This document shows, piece after piece, positions 44,301 through 61,070 of a DNA stretch of 64,000 nt. The DNA is from Rheum nobile (taxonomy: Eukaryota > Streptophyta > Magnoliopsida > Caryophyllales > Polygonaceae). The notes beneath the pieces are model-generated. The model made no database searches and had not been told where the DNA came from. It saw only the letters and a list, made by a program, of their open reading frames with translations. Where the stretch lies: positions 4,340,001 to 4,404,000 of the forward strand of contig WOAB01000226.1 of assembly GCA_027886185.1 (NCBI GenBank), read 5' to 3'. Numbering within the stretch: the first letter of the stretch is position 1; the number at the start of each line of letters is the position of its first letter. The position numbers were made by a program, and so were the translations under genes.

Positions 44301-45728
44301 GGCTCCGTTAGGTGATATACTCATTTTTGCTTAAATATACTTATTCTCCTTCCTTATGCTTTTTCTGCAAAAATAAGTAGCAAAAGGTTCGTTCGGTAGT
44401 TGATGCTCAAAACTGCTTGGAACTACTTCCAAACACTTCCAAATACTCAAATTCGCTCCAGAAAAAAGGTAGGGTGGCATACTTTTGGGTACTTATCCAT
44501 CTGCTTCCAAGTTGGATGCCCATCTATGCCCCCGACACATGCCCCCAACTTCCCCGAAGAAGACGAACATGACGTACAAGGCAGATCCATGTACTTTCTT
44601 CCTCTTTTTTCTTCTACTCGTTCTTCTTGGCCACAAATCTTCTCTTTCCCACTTCATCCCTTCGAAATTTGGTTGATTTCACAATTTTTAGGGTTTTCGA
44701 TTTGGCGATTTCAGCCATGTTCTTGGTTTAGGGTTGGATTATTTCGGGTTTAGGGTTGGACTTGTGTGATTTGCTGATACTTTAAGGGGTTAGGGCTTTC
44801 GGTTTCGGGTATAGGGTTTTCAATTTGGCAATTTCATCCATGTTCTTGGTTTAGTGTTGGATTATTTCGGGTTTGGGGTTGGACTTGTGCAATTTGCTGA
44901 GAGATTGGATGTTAGGGCTTTCGATTTCGAGTTTAGGGTTTGCGATTTCAGTCATGTTTGCCATTGTGGGTTGAAGTTTCTTGGTTTAGCCATGTGGATG
45001 TGATCTTGAAAGAATTTGAAGCTTTGCACCCAAACTCAAAATTTGTCTGCACATTGTGATGGAATCCTGTTTTCTTTTCAAGAATGAAGAACTCAAATGT
45101 CAGTTACCTGATGTTTGCTTTTTATCTCTTATGCCACATGATAAAAGATGAGGAAAGATATCAATTTGCAAAGGTTACAATGGAAATAATTTACATAAGC
45201 AAGCTTTGCTTCAAAATAAGAATGCTAACAAGATTATTCAGTTAACAGGGAAAAGACTTGCCAATTTACAAAAGTAATTAATTATAATAATAGAAAGGCT
45301 ATAATTTTAATCGGGTTAGCATCTAACCAATTGCATGTAGTTTGCCCCCATTTAGTCTATCTGTAAGTCAAGCAATTGACAAGATTTTACAATGTAAAAC
45401 ATAATCAATATTTGCTAAAGATCACAGGCCATCGTTCAGAAAATTTAATGTATACCAATTAGGCTTTAGTAATGGCAGATTTTGGGGGAACTTTTATATT
45501 TGTTCTGCAACAAAAGGGTTCTTCAAGATGAAGATGAAGTTTTGTAGCCAAAAAAATTATGACCTTTATGGTAATTTTGACCTTTTATTTTTGATATTTA
45601 AGTACCGAAAAGTATTATTTACCGAACATGTCAGTATGAAATTAAGTATCAGCATCAGCATCCGATTAAGTACATAATTCAGCACCAGCACCAGCATAAG
45701 TATCAACATTATTTTACCGAACAGAGCC
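44301..45728. mobile_element. PIF/Harbinger-like non-autonomous element (1428 bp)
   Basis: Terminal inverted repeats GGCTCCGTTAGGT and (right end, complement) GGCTCTGTTCGGT are flanked by the TSD TTA (44298-44300, 45729-45731). No transposase. The interior at 44640-44990 has a 130-bp-scale tandem duplication rich in TTTAGGGTT and GATTTCAGCCATG, preceded by a CT-rich leader-like stretch, which may be a captured 5' gene region. Copia C sequence continues on the right. Confidence 0.75.
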
Positions 45729-45861
45729 TTAGTATTTATTCATGATTTTAGAAGGAACTATGCATGTTTTAAGGGGGGAACCGTGCTCCATTAGTTTGTC
45801 TTTTATCTACTTGATCTTTTTTGTTTAAAAGGATGTTTGTCACCATTAAAAAAGAAAAATT

Positions 45862-47580
45862 TGTTGAATTCATTGGGTTTCATTGTAGCAAATATTCAGC
45901 TAATGTGTTTGATTAAGTGTTTCATGAATTACAGGTATGTCACAAGGAACAGAGAAAATGTCGCTTTGTGAATAGAGAGGGACATCACACGTAATGTGAC
46001 CGCGATGGAACAAGAGTGCTTGGAAATTAACGGAGGCACTCATCAAAAAGACAGTTGTATAAATTGCGCGATATTTCGTCAAGTAAAGATAGAGATCAAG
46101 ATCTGGAGACTTGGAAATGAAGAAGATCGAGACCTTTGAGCTTTTGGATAAGAGTGGAGAGAGAAAATATTTTTTTTATCATCTATATATTATACTAAAG
46201 CCCTAATTAGTCTCTCCTACATGTCAGTTCGTGAGCTATGCCATGTATGCAAATCTCAATGTACACTTATAATTTTGTCTTTCCATACCTTTGATATTTA
46301 CATATTATATTTCTTATCTATTTTATTTTTTACCTAAAATAACTTACCTTATTTATACAGATACTATCATCTCAAAGATTATTTATATATTTTTACCTTA
46401 TTAGTTTCTTCTTCTTTGCAAATAAAATTATTTATAATATATATTTACCTTATTAGTTATGTAAATGTTATTTCTTATTTGTAATTAAAATTATTTATAA
46501 TATATATGTGTAAAACTAAAAATTAAAAACTACATTCAAATTATTATAAAATAATATATAAATCCCAAAACTAAAATCTACGTTTCAATCATTTCAAATG
46601 TACACTTTTCAAAATTATATACCTAAAAATGTAATGTTCTTATAGTTTTAATACTTAAATCTATATAGTTGGTAACATACAATTGAAAATATAATTGATA
46701 ATATATGATTTAGGTTGCAAAAGTGGTAATATATATTAAAAAAAATTGAAATAAATATGTGATATAATTTAACCATTTCTTCTCTTATAATTATATATAC
46801 ATACATAATAGTTCCCATTACTAAAATTTAAGTTATATGTTTTGAAATTGAGATATTTGTATGAAATTCCTAATTTATTTTCCATCTTTGTATACAAATA
46901 TGCGTATATATTTTAAATTCTAATCATACAAAAACCTCATCATAATATGTGTCAAGAGATTAAGCTTATAATTTACCATATTAATTTTCATAAATAATTA
47001 ATAATATTTCAATTTCAAGTTTTACTAATCAAGCTTATGCAATGCACGGAGACATATGCTAGTTAGATACTATTTTAGGATAGAATCTCCGAGGCATTAC
47101 CTTTTGTATAAGATAGAATTTTAAAGATTGTTAAAGATTATTTTCTTGCAATAAAAGTAAGAAAATATTTTTTTTGTGCTAGGTTTTGGAGAAATCATAA
47201 AATTGAGTGAGATTCTCACTTTATGGTCGATGTCGTTGAATCCAAGCACCAGAGGTCGAGAGAAGTCTGCGCACAAGAGAAGAAGTCGACAAAGTCTTTG
47301 TTGTTGAGTTTGTGATCCGTAGTGGTAGACGAGTTTCGGTATTAGGTGGAAATTTTAATTAGGGTTTGGATTCAAGTTACACTTGTACATGAACAAGAGA
47401 TAAATAAGATAAGTAGACCTCTTACAAATTCTCTTTAGTGAAACTAGAAGGTAGTGATTTTTCTTGTTGGTTAATTGGAGTTTTTCAGTCTAAGTTTATG
47501 TCTTTATTGTGTTTATCACACTTAATATTTTGAGGGAACAAGGCATTTGTTGGCTTAGAGGTAAAACTAATGATCCAACA
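45862..47580 (+). repeat. 3' LTR of Copia element C, interrupted by a Helitron
   Basis: It starts TGTTGAATTCAT after a purine tract and ends ATGATCCAACA, giving inverted termini. Its tail (AGTAGACCTCTTAC...GGTAGTGATTTTTC) resembles the Copia 1/2 LTR tails. Length is 838 bp without the 881-bp Helitron inside. Confidence 0.7.
46182..47062 (+). mobile_element. Small non-autonomous Helitron (881 bp)
   Basis: The 5' end TCTATATATTATACTAAAG and 3' end CTAG preceded by a short GC-containing segment (AATGCACGGAGACATATG) are inserted between A (46181) and T (47063), the Helitron target pattern. Very AT-rich, no ORF. Confidence 0.75.
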
Positions 47581-47781
47581 CTAATCAACAAAATAAAGTT
47601 GGAATTCAAGCTCTATTTGACCTAATTATATAGATATCTATGTATCCTTGATAAAATTCCCGATTGGCAATTTCTTTTGCAAGTAATTGATACATTAATC
47701 AATTAAAACGTCATTACGTGATTCTGGAAAACGACACCTAGGAATTCAAACTAACAAGTTAATACTTTGTCAATATAAATG
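47581..47781. other. Unassigned flank right of Copia C
   Basis: 200 bp AT-rich, with nothing recognised beyond the TSD ATATAAATG at 47773-47781. Confidence 0.4.
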
Positions 47782-49450
47782 GAACTTTTTTTCCAAAATA
47801 GGCTCAAAAGTCTAATTAATTCTCAAGATAGGCTCGTTTGCAAAATTGTTTGCAAAATTATTACGAGAATAGGCTGGCTTCACAAGGTAGGACAAAGTCT
47901 TTGTGGACAATAGCGACTAACCTCTAATAAGTACCTTTCCCTTTTTCTAAAATTCTAAATGATACAATATCCACTAAAATTGAAATAATATACATGGTGT
48001 TAATGGGCAGCTCTTTTTCGATTTTTTTTCCAAAGTAGGCACTTTATTGAAAGTTATTCTTGATATAGGCTTGGAACGAAATTTATTCCGAAAATAGGCT
48101 GGTCGTTGTAGCATCGGGGTAAGTCGCTGAAGCGTGCAGCGACTCATTTAAAAAAAAATCGACTTAATCCGAAGCGGAGTTGTTAATAAAAAAAACATGA
48201 GTCGCTGTACGGTACAGCGACTCACAACTTTTATTTATTTTTTTAATTATCGATTTAGTTTAATAAATTAAAAGAAATTTTAAAATGGTTTAGTCGCTGT
48301 ACAGAGCAGCGACTCTCTCATTTTTTTATTTTACAAAGAGAAAAAGCAGCAAAGGCGCGCAGAAAAAGAGGGCACGAAAGTCAATTACAAGACTAGCTAG
48401 TAGCTACAGATATAAAGAGAATGGACCTTTCTTCCAAAATCCTATAAAAAAAAAGGGAAATCAGAGATTAAAACATGAGCCGGTAGATTAATTTAATGCA
48501 CAAATAAAAATCGATAAAAAAAAATGAGAGAGTCACTGCTCTGTGCAGCGACTAAGACTTTTTAAATTTTATTTAATTTATGAAATTAAACCGGTAATTT
48601 AAAAAAAAAATGTGAGTCGCTGTGCCGTACAACGAATCATGTTTTTTTTTTTTAATTAACAACTCTGCTTCAAATTAAGTCGCTACTTTTTACCCCGACT
48701 TTTTTTAAATGAGTCGTTGCACGCTTCAACGACTTATCTCGATGCTACAATGCCTACTTTGGAAAAAAATTTGCTCTTTTTCGCCAAACTTGACCAGCAC
48801 AAGTGAGAAAAATCTGGCTCCGACGGTGGTGTCGTTGTTAGTGGAAGCTCCGGCGTGGAAAAGAATTACAGGGAGCAACAGGTCGGGAAAGGGATTTGTG
48901 ATACAACATTTAAATTTTACATGTATAGTCAATATATAGCAAAATTTATGATTGCTTATGAATTATGAAGCTTTTTGACAACCTAGGAGGAAGACATGTA
49001 TATGCTATTTTAGCACAAACTCCCTTCTCAACCTGACATGGGAGAGGTCCGAGGAAATTTTAAGTTTGAGTTACCAAATTACTAATTGAACTCTTTCAAT
49101 TTCCAACCATCCTTAGAACCCTTAACGAGATAATTAATGAATGACATTTATGCAATCTTACTAATTGCTCTTTCTTTTAAAAAATAGATCTGAATTGGTT
49201 GTCCATGGCAATAGTTAAGTCTCTGCACCAGTGAGTGACTTTCTCATATAATAAATAATAATCAAAACAAATTCGGAAATTAATTTTATAAAGATGAAAA
49301 AGGTGAGTCGCAGCCGTCTATAGCGATTTACCATAATCTAGTCCCTCATTGTTTCAGCGACTCTTCCCGAGGCTCAAAGAGACAGCCTATTTTCGGCATT
49401 TATTTTCAGAATAAAATTCTTTTTCGAGCCTACTTTGGAAAAAAAAAATC
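47782..49450. mobile_element. MULE-type foldback element with GTCGCTG palindrome array
   Basis: The ends are GAACTTTTTTTCCAAAATAGGCTC-like and the complement on the right (TTTTCCAAAGTAGGCTC), with the 9-bp TSD ATATAAATG at 47773-47781 and 49451-49459, as for Mutator-like elements. A second pair of the same terminal motif lies inside (about 48027 and 48772), and the arms between them (48030-48310 and 48535-48770) are inverted copies. At least eight hairpins of the form GTCGCTG-n-CAGCGAC occur. The short ORF at 48709-48939 reads through an arm. No transposase. Confidence 0.75.
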
Positions 49451-50799
49451 ATATAAATGAGGTCAACATCTTAAGGAAGGAAAAGAAATCAATATTCTGT
49501 AGCTAGCTGACTTGCTAAGAACTCGATCACATCTTACAAGCTAGCTAGCCAGTGTATATATATATATATATATATATATAGGTGTCATCGAAAATGTAGG
49601 GTTCTTGCAAGATGCCTGCATCCAAAATGTGGCAACCTCGTCTTCGTCTGTGTCTCAGTCGAGATGATGAATCCGATCCATGCGCGCAAGCATCACCACG
49701 TGAGAGAGGTGAAGCTGCGCTCTCTCCTGCCTCAACAAGGGCTTAACTGCACGCGTTACTCTGGAGGTCAGTTATGTTTTTAAGTTGCTCCATCCTCACA
49801 GTTGACTTCTAACTCCATCTTTTCAATTGAGTCCTCGTGATTCCTTCTAGCTATATATATGTTTGGCTTACTTTCTTGTATGCTTTAATTCTGTACTGTT
49901 AGAAGAACTAAACATATATGGCCAGGCCAGTGCATATGAGACAACTTTATAAACTTTACATTGGATGAAAATAGTTTTGTACTTATATTTTTTGCATGCA
50001 TGTAATGTAACCCAATACATTTCAATTGTGGTCAGAACTATTGCCTTGGTAAATGTCTCATTTTGGCTACGAAACAAAAATAAATATTGCCTGTTAATGT
50101 CTCATTCTGGACACAGAACACAATAAATAATAGGTCAATGGGAATTTTATGGCCTGTTTAGTGTTCGGTATACGTAATTGAAAGACGGAAAGGAATTAGG
50201 CATAAATTAGTTATTTTATTGTTGAAGGTATGTCAAACTTGAACCGAAAAGGAGGCTTAATTTGCTCTTTATATACGTAGGATGCTTAATTTGCTCCTTA
50301 TATACGTAGGATGCCTTCCCAAGTACGGTTAAGAAACAAACAAATAAAAAAACATGTTTTTTTAATGTGCATAAGTACACACAATAAAATTTTCATATTT
50401 AATAATCATATTTTTTATTATATATTTTGATCAAATAACGCCATAATATCTTAGTAAAAAAAAATTAGTCCATATTCATAATCCATTTTATGATCCGTTT
50501 ACAATAATTGGCTGTAGTGGATATTTTATATTATTATTTTTAAAATATATTTGTCATATTTAACATATTTTAATTATTTTAATTAATCAAAGCTAATAAA
50601 TTATAAAATGGACTATAAAAGTGGACGAGAGATAATATGTAGTCACAGAATCAGTCTCAACTCTCAATAAACAACTTAGCCATACCCAGATTAACTGCAT
50701 TAATACATGAAGATAGAATAGCCCAAATTTCCGGCGTTTTAAAAATTAATTTGAATCCAGCCATCAAACGACTTGGATGAAGATTCCCCTTTAAAGTAA
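49451..50799. other. Intergenic DNA between foldback element and large Helitron
   Basis: Contains a TA microsatellite (49555-49580), a G-box CACGTG (about 49696) in a GC-richer patch, and a tandem copy of an about 29-bp unit (GGATGCTTAATTTGCTC...) at about 50252-50311. No supported gene. Confidence 0.5.
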
Positions 50800-51261
50800 C
50801 TAGTGTAACACCCGTGTCTTGTACGGGATTTGTTGATATTTTTCTTACATTTGTAAAAATAGTATATTTTAATTATTGATGAGTAATTGGTTAAATATAT
50901 ATATTTGATTAGTTATTAAAATTCAAAATGACTAAGTGACAAAAAAATATTCAAGATATACAGAAAATTAAATTATATAAAGAGATACGGCACTCTCCAT
51001 AACTTTATTAATAATATTATGGTGTACTGCATAAATACATGGATATGTGTTACAAATTTTTAGCATAAGCAAAAAATACAAAACAACAATTATATTTTTT
51101 TATAGTTATAAAATTGTTAAAAAGATGGATTTTTTCTATTTACAATCATAAAATTAAAGATATATTGTATTATAGAACATCAAACACTTATTACAATATA
51201 GATGGTTGAATTGAATTAAATGAAGACTTTATCGAATAAGAATTACTAACCATTTGAAATG

Positions 51262-51506
51262 TCGGACATGGGGATACGACCACTAACGAAAGAATTAGGA
51301 CTAACTCCAGGAATACATCCTGCATAATGATTATTTATATTCAAATTCATATTTCAATTTATCGGGAAAAAATGTGCACGAATTGAATTCAATTTATTCA
51401 CCTGATCGATTTGAATTTGGCCGTTGTCGTTTATCTCTAATAACAGCCAATTTCAACGCTCTGTTATGTCGAGTTGATTCGTCCATAACAAAATCAACCT
51501 GCAAAA
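51262..51506 (-). CDS. Two exon-like blocks in the Helitron, function unknown
   Basis: On the minus strand, block 1 (about 51401-51499) runs from an AG acceptor (TTTTGCAG) to a GTGAAT donor and reads VDFVMDESTRHNRALKLAV then IRDKRQRPNSNRS. Block 2 (about 51262-51325) runs from TATGCAG to GTTAGTAA and reads GCIPGVSPNSFVSGRIPMSD. Both keep one frame with clean splice borders, in the part of the Helitron near its 3' end. I do not recognise the family. The basic first block could be nucleic-acid binding, but that is a guess. Could be a captured gene or a Helitron accessory gene. Confidence 0.4.
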
Positions 51507-52062
51507 TCATACATATATTCAAATTAAAAATTATATATTTCTTCAGTGTAATCAAATATAATACACAAATTGAATAAAATATATTTAAGAAAAAATTGAT
51601 AAAATATATGTAAATACTTAAGGAGATATTGATATTTTTTTGATAGATCGTCTTATAGGCCCAAAACAAAAATAGTTGGCAAACTTTCGGATTACAGGCC
51701 TAATACATACAAAAATAGTTGGCAGAGTTTCCTACAACATATTTTTAATAGGTTTATGGGAATATAGGGGCAAGTATAAAAATGTTTTTAATAGATTTAT
51801 GGGAATATAGGGGCAAGTATAAAAAATGAGGAAGTGAAATAAAGGTCCAATTCCAAAAGCTCAATTTATTTTGTTCGGAACACAATCTCTAAATCTGATA
51901 TATATATTCGAAATAAAATCAATAAATATACATATTAAATTAATATTGGATATTATAAAAAAATATAAATAAATGCAAATACTTAAAATATAAACTATTT
52001 ATTCAATATTACATTAATAAATGTACATATTAATTAATTATTTTATTATTATATAAAATAAT

Positions 52063-54434
<2,372 letters not shown>

Positions 54435-54578
54435 TTAACATATGCAGAAAGTTCGACAACAACTTAAATCTCTTTCTCTTTTTCTTTGTCAGAATATCTA
54501 TCTTTCACATTTACAAATCCATATCCGAGACTTCTTACTTCGACCACCTACATTCTCCTGCAAACTGATATGTATGGT

Positions 54579-57344
<2,766 letters not shown>

Positions 57345-57563
57345 GATATATAGTAGATTTACATCCGTATTCAAGTTAATCCAACCTACACCCCATACAA
57401 AAAATTGACCCGTTGATGCAAAATTTGTAAATTATCTAATGATTTTAACGGAGGGTTTTTTTTTCCCTTTCAAAACGAGTAGTGCTTCACTTCGCACCAC
57501 ATATATACTAATATACTAATAAAGAGGTAGAGTATTGTTTCATAAATTTTGAGTATTGAGTAT

Positions 57564-58171
57564 TAGAGCTGTCGAAAAGTGATCGATTCCGTTTTATCGA
57601 ATTCGTTTTTGAACCCGATCTGATCTAATTGAAATTTTTTATAACCCGAATTTATCGAGACTGAACCCGACCAACCCGATCCCGACTCTATTAACAAATA
57701 AATGTGGAGTATTAATAAAATATAACATAAAATATATATGATAAATGACATATAAATAATGATAATATGTTCAATTATCCTAAAAAAAGAACATTGTTGT
57801 ACTTATATAATTTTTTATAATAAAGAAATTTATAATTTTTATATAAATTAAATTAAAAATAAAAATAAAATAGGATTTTGGTTGCTAAGATCAATTACAT
57901 TAAAATAATTAATAATATTATTATTATTTTAATTCATTTTAACCTATTTTGACATATTTAAATTAGTTCATTACTATTTAATAATATTTAAATAGTGAAC
58001 AAAATAATTAAAAAATGACGCTCTTGACCCGTTGGTCAACCTGAACCGTCCGCTGACCTGTAATGACCCAACTCGACTTGACATGTTATTCGAAATGATC
58101 CGACCCGTTCTCAACCCGAATCCGAAATAACTGAACTGAACCCGAATTGACCGACCCGATTGAGAGCTCTA
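57564..58171. mobile_element. hAT-type MITE (608 bp)
   Basis: The ends TAGAGCTGTC and (complement of right end) TAGAGCTCTC are flanked by an 8-bp near-identical TSD: TTGAGTAT (57556-57563) and ATGAGTAT (58172-58179). Internal CGACCCG/GAACCCGA motifs near both ends are typical of this hAT MITE style. Confidence 0.7.
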
Positions 58172-58233
58172 ATGAGTATAGATCACCGCTAACTCACCTT
58201 CCGTATTCAGTTTTCATTCTATGTTTGATTATA

Positions 58234-59459
58234 GAGGTTTTTGCAGGAAATCACCCGTTATATGTCACTATTTGCACGAAATCACCCGTTATATCGATAT
58301 TTATTTTAAACCACCCAATTATCTATCTTCGTTAACGCAAAACCACCCAGAGCCAGCTTCCGTCCAACTATCTGTTAAAATGTGTGAAATGACCATAATG
58401 CCCTCACTTTTTTAAAAACGCAGGGGCAAAATTGTCTTTACACACCCAATTGATAACCACCGGTTTTCTCATTTTTCTGGACCGGTTTGGCATTTAATTT
58501 ATTACCAAACCGGTTCATCTAAAATCCAAAATCACTAAGATGAAGAATATTAGTTCAGAATTGATTAGGGTTCTTGTTTTCGATTTCATTTCGAATTTAT
58601 AAATTAGGGTTCTTGTTTTGGGAAAAAAAAAGATTTGGGAAAAAAAATTAGGGTTCTTGTTTAGAATTCGATTTGGGGAACAATCTCTTGGCTAATCAAA
58701 TCCAGCATGCTCAGTACATCGATCCTCAATTGAGTATCGCTCGGATCGACGAACAAAGCTTTGATCTCGCAGAGGAAGGGGACGACTTCAACAGCTCTCA
58801 GAGGAGAAATCGAGTGTTCTGACGAGATTATCGAGGCTCTCGCGGTCAATCCAGGCCTGGATCTCGGACTCGTTATGGCCGGCGACGCGGGAGAGCTGGT
58901 GAGTGGAGGTGCGGCGACAGAGGAAGGAGCGGATTCGGCCGCCGCGAGGAAGGGGATAGCGGCGGAGGTTGTCGACGAGGGATTTGAGGGAGGAGAGGTG
59001 GAGGGAGAGGCGGGAGAGGTTGGGGTCGGAGGAAAGGATGGTGTCGGAATCGGTTTGGAGCTCGAGGAGGGCTTTAATGGCAGAGGAGATGATTTTGGTC
59101 GTGGGAGAAGATGATTCATGTGAATTGATTTTGGTCTGTTCAAAGGTTGAAGAAGAAGATTTTGGGTTTTAGATGAACCGGTTTGGTAATAAATTAAATG
59201 CCAAACCGGTCCAGAAAAATGAGAAAACCGGCAGTTATCAATTGGGTGTGTAAAGACAATTTTGCCCCTGAGTTTAAAAAAAAAAGTGAGGGCATTATGG
59301 TCATTTCACACATTTTAACGGATAGTTGGACGGAAGCTGGCTCTGGGTGGTTTTGCGTTAACGGAGATAGATAATTGGGTGGTTTAAAATAAATATCGAT
59401 ATAACGGGTGATTTTGTGCAAATAGTGACATATAACGTGTGGTTTCCTGCAAAAACCCC
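58234..59459. mobile_element. Pack-MULE with about 300-bp terminal inverted repeats
   Basis: The left end GAGGTTTTTGCAGGAAATC and right end (complement GGGGTTTTTGCAGGAAACC) have TIR arms 58234 to about 58530 and about 59170 to 59459, nearly identical. The 9-bp TSD TTGATTATA is at 58225-58233 and 59460-59468. Between the arms is a GC-richer, gene-like segment. The right arm also encodes the mirror of the left-arm short ORFs, which are not genes. Confidence 0.88.
58661..59143 (-). pseudogene. Captured host gene fragment inside the Pack-MULE
   Basis: The minus strand has one 160-codon open frame, but protein-like sequence switches frame along the segment: KIISSAIKALLELQTDSDTI (about 59110-58960), SRVAGHNESEIQAWIDRESL (about 58890-58800), then EVVPFLCEIKALFVDPSDT and LRIDVLSMLDLISQ in the open frame to 58661. 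The helical, ARM-repeat/U-box-like character of these pieces suggests a fragment of such a gene with two frameshifts. The family call is weak. The segment has higher GC than its surroundings, as Pack-MULE cargo often has. Confidence 0.5.
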
Positions 59460-59468
59460 TTGATTATA

Positions 59469-60147
59469 TGTGCAAAATTTTGAATAAATTTCAATTTTGG
59501 TTAACAAACATTTCCCATTTTCAATTCAAAATTTCCCATTGATGTATGCGGTGTTTCAACGGCATAGAGATCTTAGACCGTTTATAAAAATGCACGAACC
59601 ACAACGTATTATAAGGAGTATCGCACAGTCTGTGCACCAGAGCGTAACGCATGATCCATGTATTTTGTCAGGTTCACGCGATTTTTACCGGTAAAAATTG
59701 CACGTTTGTGCACCTCATTCTATAATAGCTTTATACCGTTTCGGGGCGGAGCGCTGCCACTTGACCTTGCGTTATCCGGCTAGCGAAGTGTCATCTTGAT
59801 CCGTGTAATGTGACATTAATAGCATTGGGTTCGAGTCCGTTCACATGAGTGTGCACCCTGCACTTCCAAGTTTTTGTTGAGCTAACCGAACCGCATAGAT
59901 TTTGAGTGAATTCCAATTACACCAAATATAGTCGGTCGATGACACTAATATTACCAACATGATGTCTCATGAATTTCAAAAAAAAAAATACAAATTCATC
60001 AAAGTTTTGAACACAAAAAGTCTGAAGTGATAAGTGAGATATTTTGTAACTAATATTCATATCAATTCGTAATGAAGATAATTGACACTAAGCTAATACT
60101 GGAATTTTATATTATTTTTATGTTATTCTTATGAGAAGGGGAGAGGC
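59469..60147. other. Intergenic DNA
   Basis: No supported gene. A GGGTTCGAGTCC motif at about 59828 resembles a tRNA/SINE B box, but no matching A box or tRNA fold was seen. Confidence 0.4.
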
Positions 60148-60396
60148 ATGGGGGCAAGAATGGAAATGGTATCAAGGTATGGAGCGTGCTCCAAGTTGAA
60201 GGCACGCAGCAAGCTGGACTTTGATGAGATCATCCGACGCGATCAGCTCCAAGTTGGCTCATGGGTCTCCAAACTCACCGGCACATCGGGCAGCACGGGA
60301 CCGGGTCCGGCGGTCACAACAAGTACTATCAGTAGTAGTAGTCCTAGTCTGCCGTCGCATTCATCGGCGAATACAGTTATTAGGAAAGTAAACTGA
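60148..60396 (+). CDS. Unassigned 82-codon ORF
   Basis: It reads MGARMEMVSRYGACSKLKAR, then KLDFDEIIRRDQLQVGSWVS, and a Ser/Thr-rich tail. GC and codon look are richer than the flank, so it may be a gene fragment. No family recognised and no splice pair fixed. It lies just left of the aspartic protease fragment but shows no motif of that family. Confidence 0.25.
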   Translation: MGARMEMVSRYGACSKLKARSKLDFDEIIRRDQLQVGSWVSKLTGTSGSTGPGPAVTTSTISSSSPSLPSHSSANTVIRKVN

Positions 60397-60479
60397 TTGG
60401 ACACGTGCGTACCCAAAAACGCTTATAATAAGTCTAGTCTTTCCAACATATGAAAGTCTTTTGTAATTAAGAGATAAGT

Positions 60480-60700
60480 CACATGTCGTGTGGCGGTCGG
60501 AAATAGGCAGCGCCCTGACATGGTCATGGACACAGTGCAAGTCGTGCTATTCGATCCTACGGCCTCTTCGACCTACTCCACACTCGGCTGCAAAAGCAAG
60601 GCTTGCCTCTCCTTGCTCTCCAGGCCATTGTGCGCAACATCCAAGAACTCATGCGGCTACAACCAGACCTACCTTTGCTAAGGAAGAGCTCAAATGAATA
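60480..60700 (+). pseudogene. Aspartic protease (pepsin A1, nepenthesin-like) fragment
   Basis: One frame reads GSALTWSWTQCKSC, like the segment after the catalytic D-T-G-S of plant A1 proteases. The next reads FDPTASSTYSTLGCKSKACL and CATSKNSCGYNQTY, the typical Cys-rich FDPxxSSTY region. The two pieces are in different frames, and the catalytic Asp is not preserved in the visible sequence (I-G-S where D-T-G-S is expected). No second lobe follows. A relict fragment. Confidence 0.6.
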
Positions 60701-61070
60701 TGAACCCACCAGGTATCGTTTTCTGGGTACCCAACTCAAATGGGAAGTCGAAATTCTGCCTCTGCCTCTGATGCATGCAAACAGGAGCCTATACTACATT
60801 GAAGTTTATTGCACTTCATCAAAACCCACAGCAGCAGCTAAAACAATTTCAATTGCAAGAAACTGGAAAACACCAGAGCTTATCTTTCTGTTATATTATC
60901 AGAGTAAAAGCATCCATGCAAAAAACATTTCCACTATTGACACTCGGATTAATATACTCCTGCACCTGTTCTCTTTTTCAAAGTCTTCCCTAGTATAAAT
61001 TAGGACAGTTTTGTTCAGAAAACATAATTAGGCTTCCAAGTTTAGCACGCTAAGCGAATATGTACGTACA
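60701..61070. other. 3' flank of the TFIIIC gene
   Basis: AT-rich, no gene. Probably includes the 3' UTR of the minus-strand TFC4 gene. No canonical polyadenylation signal stands out with certainty. Confidence 0.4.

Noticed and set aside
44690..44950. Possible interstitial telomeric repeat (TTTAGGG)
   Set aside because: Only scattered single TTTAGGG units within a duplicated leader-like block, not a tandem array.
58761..59172. Gly/Glu-rich plus-strand ORFs
   Set aside because: Antisense of the captured fragment in the Pack-MULE.
59690..59880. tRNA or SINE candidate with GGGTTCGAGTCC
   Set aside because: Only a B-box-like motif. I could not place an A box, acceptor stem or poly-A/T tail.
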